A stretch of DNA of 64,000 nt from Branchiostoma floridae (taxonomy: Eukaryota; Chordata; Leptocardii; Amphioxiformes; Branchiostomatidae). Of this stretch, positions 33,533 to 43,400 are shown in pieces. Location of the stretch: positions 25,655,836 through 25,719,835 of the forward strand of contig NC_049981.1 in NCBI RefSeq assembly GCF_000003815.2, written 5' to 3'. Numbering within the stretch: position 1 is the first letter of the stretch; the number at the start of each line of letters is the position of its first letter. Made by a program: the position numbers and the translations under genes. Below the pieces are notes generated by a model. The model saw only the letters and a list, made by a program, of their open reading frames with translations, was not told where the DNA came from and ran no database searches.

Positions 33533-34412
33533 GACTTAGGTCTTGGGTCATTACAATCAGAGGACTGATCGAAAGCTTGTTGGTAAGTGCTTTATTTTTG
33601 TGTACGGATATAAAGTCTTAAAAATCGTATCATTAAATAAAAGGAGTGTTTAATTTCATGAACCAAAGAGTTATTTTTTAAACATCAAATTGTCTAATAA
33701 CATTATACCAAATTGTAACAGCTGGGATTTTCAAGTGATAATTTTTTTTTATATAACATAATCTAAGTGATTGAAATTGTTTGATTTTCCGACTGAAAAA
33801 ATTTAAAAGACAGCTTAATGGCTATCAAACTCGGTGAATGTCAGTTAGCACTTCACATACAACTTTTTTGGGTCATAATCATAATCAAGGAGGTTAAAAA
33901 AGAATCTTTTTCAACCTCCTTGTCATGATGTCCATGATGATCACCCTGAGGAAGCTTTCATCTCCTTGTGATCACGGGCTATGAATTATCAGACGATACG
34001 AGAGATGAGTAACTGAAGTATGAGAAAATGGATCCAAACAACACTTAATAGAATTTCGTCCTAGCTCAGCAGAGGTAAAAGATGAAGCCCACTTTACCCC
34101 GCACCTTTACCCCGCACCATACAGGACTATTACTGTAGCATGGACTAAATTCAGAGTGCAAAGGTGGCCTGCGTCCAGACATTTGAAAAGACCAATCCAA
34201 TCCAGATATAGGAGCATATAGATGGGGATAAAAATCATCATAGCGAAATATGCAAAATATGCATCTTACAAAATATGACATTTTAATTTAAAAACAAGCT
34301 ATTTATTGTGATATTTAAGGTTTTTGTGTTGATTTTAGGAATTTTAAGACATGCTTTGTTCCTCTATATTACTTGTACACCCCTATGTTGTAAGTGGTAA
34401 GTCACACCGCTG

Positions 34413-34426
34413 GTTGCCATGACGTT
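34413..34426 (+). promoter_or_regulatory. RFX X-box-like site upstream of TTC12
   Basis: GTTGCC-AT-GACGTT. The left half and spacer match the RFX X-box consensus fully; the right half matches four of six positions. RFX sites near the start are characteristic of ciliary genes, which fits TTC12. Confidence 0.4.
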
Positions 34427-34434
34427 ACGCCCCT

Positions 34435-34445
34435 AAAATGGCGGA
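34435..34445 (+). promoter_or_regulatory. YY1-like motif overlapping the TTC12 start codon
   Basis: AAAATGGCGGA covers the ATG. This is the known position-specific YY1 element of vertebrate 5' UTRs and start sites. It also supports the start choice. Confidence 0.45.
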
Positions 34446-37400
34446 CAAAAACACTTCGAAAGAAGAACTGGACAAGTTTCTCCAAAATGTGGACGATATC
34501 CGTAAGTATAAAGCCTTCTAATAACGTAGTTGTTAATATTACACGATGGAGTTCTTTTTTTATGATAATCAACGCTAACGCGCTAACGTCAAACTGACGT
34601 TTCACACTTATTTTGTGTGATGCGATGTTGTATTTTTTGGGGAGGGGGGCATCGATGCTTGCGGAAGTTTCTAGACTTTTCGACACCAAGACGTTTCGCC
34701 GTCAGGACGTTTCGTCGTTAAGAGGACGACTAAACCTAACCTCAATACTAATGCAGATTCAGCTACAAACAGTGGCTTAGATGTATCTACAATAGAGAGG
34801 ACGAAAGTTAAAAAGAAAAGGGACAATATACTGAATTTCAGAAGTTACCTTGATACCTCGATACCACATCCAGGAGAGAAGGCTTCAGCCTGTTGTGTCC
34901 TGATCTTCGCTCTTCACGTGACGTACAAGTTGGGTTCAGGTACCACCAACTCACTGACCATTCCAAATGGTCTCGACTTTTTGGCCTGACAGTTATGGTG
35001 TTGAGTCAGTGAGCCGACAGGGTTCGATTCCCGGGAGCCAGGAGACTGTTTCTTCTCGCCTTTCCTAATGGTTCAACCGGGAAGGACACCTACACTCTTT
35101 TTGATAAGTTATATGAAGAAGCGTCATGTTTCACCTGATGACCATGTTGGTCTGCTTCTGTTCCTATTCTCAGAGTCGCAAATATACAAAAGTAACGGTC
35201 TCCTCTGTCAGCACTGGAACACCAGTGCTGAAGTGGTCGTCAGCACTGGAAGTCCAGTGCTGAGCCGGCGTCAGCACTGGAAATCCAGTGCTGAGGCAGC
35301 TTCAGCACTCGAAGCCCTCCTATCAGCACTGGAAACCGAGTGCTGAGACTACAATCAGCACTGGATTTCCAGTGCTGACGACATTTCAGCTCTGGAAATC
35401 CAGTGCTGACAAATATTCTGCACTGGAAACCGAGTATAAAATGTATAAAGTTGGTGAAAAGAACTTACATTCTGTAACAAAATGTAAATGGACAACTGTA
35501 TTATACAATGTTTTTAAATGATGCTTCTTTGCCGCACAAGCAGAATGTGTCGTCCACCTGTAACTACCTATTCTTTGTAAAAAAAAAACAAACAAGCGAT
35601 CTCTTTACCACAAAGATAGACCAACTGTTAGTTGTCTAACTCTGACTACCTATTGTTTTTTAAATGATGCTACTTTGCCGCACAAGCAGAATGTGTCGTC
35701 CACCTGTAACTACCTATTCTTTGTAAAAAAAAACAAGCGATCTCTTTACCACACAGATAGACCAACTGTTAGTTGTCTAACTCTGACTACCTATTGTTTT
35801 TTAAATGATGCTACTTTGCCGTACAAGCAGAATGTGTCGTCCACCTGTAACTACCTATTCTTTGTAAAAAAAAGACAAGCAATCTCTTTACCACACAGAT
35901 AGACCAACTGTTAGTTGTCTACCTCTGACTAAAAAGACACTACTTTGCCACATGTAGATATGTGATTTGTTGATTTAAAATTTTCGTATCAATTGACCAA
36001 AAGAAAAGAAACTTGAGTGCCATTAACTGTATACACAATTAACAATATCACAAGTGTCTACTCTAGTCTAAAGCTAGTAAAAGCTAGTGCCACGCAAGAT
36101 CTGCTTTGAGATTAAATAACACGCACAGATATACCTAAGTCTAAAGGAAATAACACAGACAGCCGTACAGACGCATGCTACTAGTACACGAATATTACGT
36201 TCAGCACTGGAACGTCCCAGTGCTTTAATTATAAACGTCAGCACTGGAAGCCCAGAGCTGAAGTTTTTACAGCACTGGTCTTCCAGTGCTGAAAAGTTCC
36301 CGAGCACTGGTAAATCCAGTGCTGAACCCGTTACTTTTGTATATCAGCACTCGGTTCCAGTGCTGACGGCGGTTTCAGCACTGGGTAACCTGTGCTGAAT
36401 AACCTCTGCCGCGAGTTCAGCACTGGTACCCGAGTGCTGACGGCAGTTCAGCACTGGAAAACCAGTGCTCGGAGAAGTTCAGCACTGGAAATCCAGTGCT
36501 CGCATTGGGTTCAGCACTGGAATTCCAGTGCTGAGGGAGCTTCAGCACTCCAACAAGGCCGTTCAGCACTGGAAAACCAGTGCTGACGTTTCTTCAGCAC
36601 TGGAAAACCAGTGCTGAGGCCGATTCGACCCATTGATTCAGCACTGGAACACCAGTGCGGAACCCGTTACTTTTGTATACTTGCCTCAGAGTCCATCATC
36701 AAGGGGATGGCATCAGGAGATACTGAGACCCAGCAGAAGGCTTGTCAGGCTGCAGACGAGAGACTGGGGAAGATCGGGAGGAGACCGCCTGTGGACAACA
36801 CTGGAGTCAACAGAACTGTCGTCAACCAGAGAGCCTTCGACGAGCTGAGCAGGGGGCAGCAGCAGGTACTGTACATCAGGAAATATTCACGGTTACTGTA
36901 TCTTTTTTTAAAGTTTACAGCTTTTGTGATCACCTTTCCACTTACTGTGAACTCAGCACACCTGTGAGTATGTTATTAGCCTTTGTTGTTTATTAACTTT
37001 GTATGTTAACTTTGTATGTCTATTTTGTAGCTAGTAATCTGTGGTTTTTGTTACTTTTCAACTACAAATGTATAAAATTATATTCAAAGTTGCTGTGAAA
37101 CCTTTATTTGCTGCAAAGTTTTAGTTAAATGACTTAGTCTTTATAGGTAATATGAATAATTTGAAAATTAGACATTTTTATACATTTTTGTGATCATTGT
37201 TATATTTGGTTATATTTAATGTTCGTAATATTCATTGTATTACAGGGACCTGAAGCTACAGGAGAAATGGGTCAAGGTATTGATGATGCATTATTGATTA
37301 TTGCTGTACAGTCAACAGAATACAATACATTAAATTCATTCAATTTATATTTTGTTTCATGAAAAATATAACCAAGGCTTAAGAAGTGATATTACTTGGC

Positions 37401-40400
37401 ATCATTTTATTGGAGATCATTCATTATCTATTTGAATGAATTTCTCAGAAACATTGTGGTATGATAATTCATTCAGAACAATAAACATGAATGTGTGGTA
37501 TGTCCATTTATTGCTGTAAAATCTGCATGTATGTATGTATGTATGTATGCATGTATAAATGGACTATGTTACAGGAATGAAAGATGATGAATTAAACACT
37601 CTTAGAAACAGTAATTGTGTGATACAACTTAACTTGAGGACTTGATCTCACGGTAGGAGGGTTCAGTTCACAGTTGAAATAATGTTACAGTAACTGTAGT
37701 ACATGTACTTGAATACTTTGGAAAGATACAAACGTATAATCGCTGGGAATTCATCACCTCAAAAATGGTGAAAATAAAACCATGGTGAACATTACAAGAT
37801 GTACAGTGAGTTACCCCTGTCTACCTACAGAAGCCTTCATGGACTTCATTGAGAAGGACGCAGCTGAACGAGCAGCAAGGAAGAAGGAGCAGAAGAAGGA
37901 GGCCACAGTGCTTAAGGAGAAGGGCAACGAGGCCTTTAAGGCAAGAGACTTCCAGACTGCCGTGGACTTCTACACTCAAGGATTGGAGAAGCTGAAGGAC
38001 TTTAAGGAACTGTGGACCAACAGGGCTCAGGTAGCTACTACAAAAATTTTTTCATCTTCTGTGCTTTACATCGCTGGTTAGAATAGATTTTAATAAGACT
38101 TGTATAATCAAGTAAAAAATTTTGAAAAATAATTGGACATGTTAGTAAGCTTTTTTTTAACAAATGAAACAAGTGCCTGGTGTTTGACAAGGCTCATGTA
38201 GATAGCTTCAAAATGGAGTAGAGTTAAACATAAATGGTTCAAATTTGACACATTATTTGCCGTGATATTAGAAGCCGCTACCGTGCACCTGCAATAGGTT
38301 GGTTATACTTAAATAGTAGACAAGTTCAGATACAGACAGGGTGGGTGGTTTAAAGATTTTTTTCATTGCGTTGTTGTGCAACAGGCATACATCAAGCTGG
38401 GACAATATGATGAAGCTCTCTCAGATTGTGATTGGGCAATGAGGGTGAGTATGTCTCTACGTGTACATATATCATACTGGTTGTAATGTATTACTATTTT
38501 TACATTGTTATAAAGTCAATATAAAAACATACTGTTGTTGGCTAATGTTCTTAGACCATTTCATAACAATAATTATAAGCAAATAGTTGATTATACAATC
38601 ATGAAAATTTGGCTTAAGTGTAAAACATGTCAGACTTGTAGTTAAGTAGTAACGTTGATAATTTGTACAATTGTTATCTTTATCTGTAGTGTGATGACAA
38701 GTATGTGAAGGCGTACATCCACAAAGGCAGGGCACTGGTAGCCAAGAAGGAGTATGACAAGGTAAGACATATCCATGAAAAGTTATCACAGGGTGTCTGA
38801 GGTTTCATACATGTATGCACAATTCTTCTTCTGTCATTTTTTACCAGGCAGTAACAAAATTTAAATGTAGGTATTCCTTCTCCTACCCCATTGGGGTCAT
38901 TGCCTGATGCATGTCATTTTTACATTGCTGCACTGTATTTGTTGGATCACTACTTTTCAATCAATAATCGTTTGCTGGCATCATTTGAAAATAACTACCG
39001 ACCAACCCTATATTTTTCATGACTGTAGCCAGAAACATGTTAAGTTCTTGCACTTCTTAATGCAGGCCTTTGAGACTTACCAAGAGGCACTGAAGGTAGA
39101 TCCAAAGCAAGAAAGAACTGTCAATGGTGAGTCAAAAAAGAATATTTGCTGATGAAAATATTTGTTCTAAATCCAAATCTGCCATAATTTATGTAAGGTA
39201 ACAAATCCAGTGATGGAAACAAGTCTTTTAAAGCATTAAGAAATTTGTGTGAAAAAGAATAATTGTATTATTTTATTCATACTTTTTCATATTTACTGTG
39301 CTAGATAATATGATAAATCCATCAAATCTACACTCATTTTGCATCATGATATTCTCAATAATTATGTGTGTATCTACACATGTAATTATCCATGTAATAG
39401 ATAGATAAATGAATGCATCACTGATATGACAGAAACAAAATTTGACTTTATTTAAAAGCATATTCATGAAGTCTTTTCTTCCCAGCTTACATCAAAGACC
39501 TGCAGACAGCGCGAGCAGTAGACCAGGAGGAGGAGAAGGCTAAGGAACTGATTGAGCGTGGAGCCGAGGACGCAGATTGCGTGCTGGGGCTCATCAAGAG
39601 GATCAAAAAGCGGAACGAGCCAGTGATATTCTACACTGGAGGACTGAAGATGCTCTATGTGTACCTGAAGGAATGCACAGAAGACAGTGAGCACAAATTT
39701 TGTCCTGTTTGCACCTTTGTTTATTCATAAGAAGCTGACAAATCAGCCTGCTAGCTGATTTTCATTGAGATCATGAGGGAAAGTACAGTGTGTAAGGGTC
39801 TGATGAAATATGTATGAAAGGTGTACACTGTACATGTATTGATTGATAAAGTCATATTCAAACATAGAGTGGAATCCTGACACATACATTTGTACATGGT
39901 ACCACAAAGAACATACTATAACATGGTGAAAGTTGGCATATGGTCTTTGTCCGTTCCTTCTGGTTGTTTCCGTTGCTGTAAGGATCTTTTTAAGGAAGTC
40001 TTGTTCTTTAATTTGTACTTTTTTTCGTAAAACAAGAATGAAATGGTAAAGAGGAATGTGATAATGTAGGAAGATGTTTGTGGAATGAAAGTATTTGTCA
40101 ACTTCATGTTACTTTTCATCTGTTGCTGAAGTTGATTCATTGTTTAGCCATCCTCTATTTATTCACGGTTCCACTTCCGGTTCTCTTTGAAAACATCCTT
40201 CCCACATTTTTCTGTGTCTAGCCTCTAAGGCCAGTGCCTGTCTCCAGTTTTATAGCCCTTGCACCTTACAGGTCATTACCGTAAACTGCCAATCCTCTGG
40301 TATTGGTGTGTGTTCAACTCCCATACCCTTTTCAAAAGCTAAGCAAAGCAGTATGTAACATTTTTCAAGTCATTGATATGACCCAGACAAGGCTTGAGTG

Positions 40401-43400
40401 ACTGAGCCACTGCATGCATGACAAACACTCTACGCCCTCCTCCATTGCACCAGTTCACACTTCTTTGTTCTCCCACTCCCGTCAGTGAGCAACCCATAAG
40501 GATGGAGCATAAACTCATGGGGATGGTGTCTGGGCTGATTGTGTTTTTTAATGAAACTGAGTTGACGTAATATAATTTAATAATCACCAGGTGTATTTTG
40601 CCAGCCAGTAGGTACCCAAATGAGTAATGAGGCTGATTAACGTGGTCGAGGCACCTCCTCGAGCACGGGACCCCCGTTTTACGTCCCTCCCGGAAGACGA
40701 TTTCGTGGAAAGCTTCGTGAGGCTACAGCAATCCGGTCAGTCCTTGGTTGGTCCCCCATCCAAGTACTATCCGGACCGCGCGTTGCTCAACTTCCGAGAT
40801 CGAGGGATCGGGTGTTCCAACGCGCCTCGCGGCCGTAGATAATTTACATTGTCTGTGTGAGTTTGTGTTGAATGTACATGTCATGTCTTCCACAGAACAT
40901 GCTGCCCAGACAGTGTTCCGCACATGTGGGGGATTCAAGTTGATTTCTGATGTTCCTGTTATAGCAAGGTATGTGAAATGATGTCTGGTGCAAGATGAAA
41001 TACACTTTGTTTTAAACTGTCCCTTTTACGATCAGGAAAGAGGGGAAATCTAAATAGAAACCATCAAATTCCATCCTGATTTTTCCACCTTTACAGACAA
41101 ACAGAAAACCACTCCTCTCAACATCACAGAACCCACACAGTACAGAAAAAGTGCCATCTTTCATCTTCCACTGCTTATAAAAAAGACGTCAAATACAAAT
41201 AGTTACAATTAAGAGTCATCATTTATTCAATAGTCAAATGTTATGTTCTTCATTGTCATTTTCCTTTGGGCATGAATTTGCGCTAAACATATTCTCATCA
41301 ACTTATTGATAATAATATCAGTGTTAGATTGTAGTACTCCTAGGCCATGCTTAAAATTTAACCATCTTGCAATTAGCTGTATGGCTCCTGTATTGGTTTT
41401 ACAAACATTTTTTCATGAATGTCTTGTTTCAGATGTATGAATGCTCCTGCAAATCTGACAGAAGAGGAAGTTGACATGTGTGAGGTGTTGTTAAAGTTGT
41501 ACAGGGAGGCAAACAAGAACAATGGTAAGATGTGTGGAAGTATTATTATTTGATTTTTCTCAACTTATCGATATTATGATGAACCAGAATAAACTGCTCT
41601 AGAGCCTGTCTGCTACCTCCTTGGGCGTAATGATTACTGGACCGTGCATTTGGCATTCTGCATACCTCAGTACCACATGATATTGAGAAGTATTATTAGT
41701 TCACAACTGAGGAAGATAGTTTGAGTACTAGCTTAAAGTTGACTCGTTTAAGCATTTGGGTATGGAGCTAGAAATATAATCTTTGTTAGGTATAATCTTT
41801 GATAGGAAGTTTGTTTTTGAGACCACAGTCATAGACAAGTCCCTGTCCAGCATGATAAAGCAAATCTCATCAACCTGAAATCCTGTGTCCAATTTTTGGA
41901 TGTGTGACATGAGCATAGAACACTGTCGTTATCCTTCCTCCACATTGGTGAACCAGAAACACTCCATATCGATGCCAGGCATGCCGGAGATCCTGACTAA
42001 CCTGCTTCACACCAGCCAGAACGATCACACACAGGAGTTTAACACACTGTCTCTGTCCTTCCTCCACAGTGGTGAACCAGAAACACTCCATATCGATGCC
42101 AGGCATGCCGGAGACCCTGACTAACCTGCTTCATACCAGCCAGAACGATCAGACACAGGAGTTTAACACATTGTCATTATCCTTCCTCCACAGTGGTGAA
42201 CCAGAAACATTCCATATCGATGCCAGGCATGCCAGAGATCCTGACTAACCTGCTCCATACCAGCCAGAACCATCACACACAGGAGTTTAACACACTGTCT
42301 CTGTCCTTCCTCCACAGTGGTGAACCAGAAACACTCCATATCGATGCCAGGCATGCCGGAGACCCTGACTAACCTGCTTCATACCAGCCAGAACGATCAG
42401 ACACAGGAGTTTAACACATTGTCATTATCCTTCCTCCACAGTGGTGAACCAGAAACACTCCATATCGATGCCAGGCATGCCGGAGATCCTGACTAACCTG
42501 CTCCATACCAGCCAGAACGAAGCCCTGTCTGACGCCTGCGTAGCCATCATCAACGAGCTATCCCAGAATGCAGAGGGCAGGACGGCTGTAGTCAACAGCT
42601 TTGATACCACAAGGTCAGCATAGAACTGTATGCAAGGCAGTCAGGGATAGTAAACTTCAACTCTCTGCAGCTGACCATAGCCTGGAGTCCAAATTTTTGG
42701 CGAGTAGCGACCTTCGGGAGCGGAACAAAGCTAACAAGGCTGGACTCCAGGCTAAGCTGACCACATATTCAGATGCTTCAGTCTGGAGACACAGGCGTAC
42801 ACACATTAATTATCATCATCATCAGCTCTGGACTTGTACTTTGAAATTTTATTCATTTGTATACTCCCTTTCTTCTTTCTCATCATTTTCCTTATTTCCT
42901 CCACTTTCGAGAGCCATGAAAACTTACCTCTCACTTATTTTCTCTTCCTTCCTGTCCTCTGTCCTTTCCTGCCTCCTTTTTCCTTTTAGTGTTATCAGCA
43001 GCAAATACCGGTAAGAGCAATCTTCTGCCCTTTTCCAGGCTGATGCAGGGTTTGTTGAAGTTCATGAACATCGGTTCTTCTCTGTCGGCTGCCAATGCTG
43101 TAGGAACCCTCAACAACCTCGCTATTAATAAAAAGTAAGTGTTCTATACCCTTTATTTATTTATTTGTTTTTGATACCTCAGTAAAAACAGAGACATTGT
43201 ATTCCGTTGTTGTGTTTGTTTCTTTGTTACCTTTGCCAGAATGGCTAAGGTTATGCTTTAGGCTTGTGAGTCTGTCTGTCTGTGTGTTAACAGTATAACT
43301 CGAGAAGCCTTGGATGGATCCCGATGATATTTGGTAGGTGGATAGGGGTCGGGAAAACGAAGGTCAAGTTCGATAATGGGCCCCCTAGCGGCTTGCTAAG

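Larger units (their letters stand above)
33283..34437. promoter_or_regulatory. shared divergent promoter region between the RDH-like gene and TTC12
   Basis: The 1155 bases separate two head-to-head start codons. At 33514-33530 two inverted ETS-type sites (ACTTCCG and CCGGAAGT) form a near-perfect palindrome about 230 bases before the RDH start. Just before the TTC12 start lie an RFX/X-box-like sequence and a YY1-like motif, annotated separately. No gene is seen inside. Confidence 0.5.
35169..36693. mobile_element. 1.5-kb non-autonomous DNA transposon-like element with TIRs, 9-bp TSD and palindrome arrays
   Basis: The element itself is 35178-36684 (1507 bp). Its 21-bp terminal inverted repeats (35178-35198 and 36664-36684) differ at one position and read GCAA[A/G]TATACAAAAG inward. 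They are flanked by a perfect 9-bp direct repeat CTCAGAGTC at 35169-35177 and 36685-36693. Inside are a left array of about 8 palindromes (35208-35432), three tandem copies of a roughly 143-bp unit (35516-35935), and a right array of about 14 palindromes (36199-36660). An internal partial copy of the right end lies near 36327-36345. No transposase is encoded. TSD length 9 recalls Mutator-like elements, but I cannot assign the superfamily. The right TSD copy supplies the splice acceptor of TTC12 exon 2. Confidence 0.85.

Noticed and set aside
35208-36660. CRISPR-like array
   Set aside because: Repeats are palindromes with variable centres and spacers of uneven length in a eukaryotic intron flanked by TIRs and a TSD. 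There are no cas genes.
40721-40838. Functional 5S rRNA gene
   Set aside because: Many substitutions from the 5S pattern, no terminator run of T directly after it, and a continuous SINE-like body follow.
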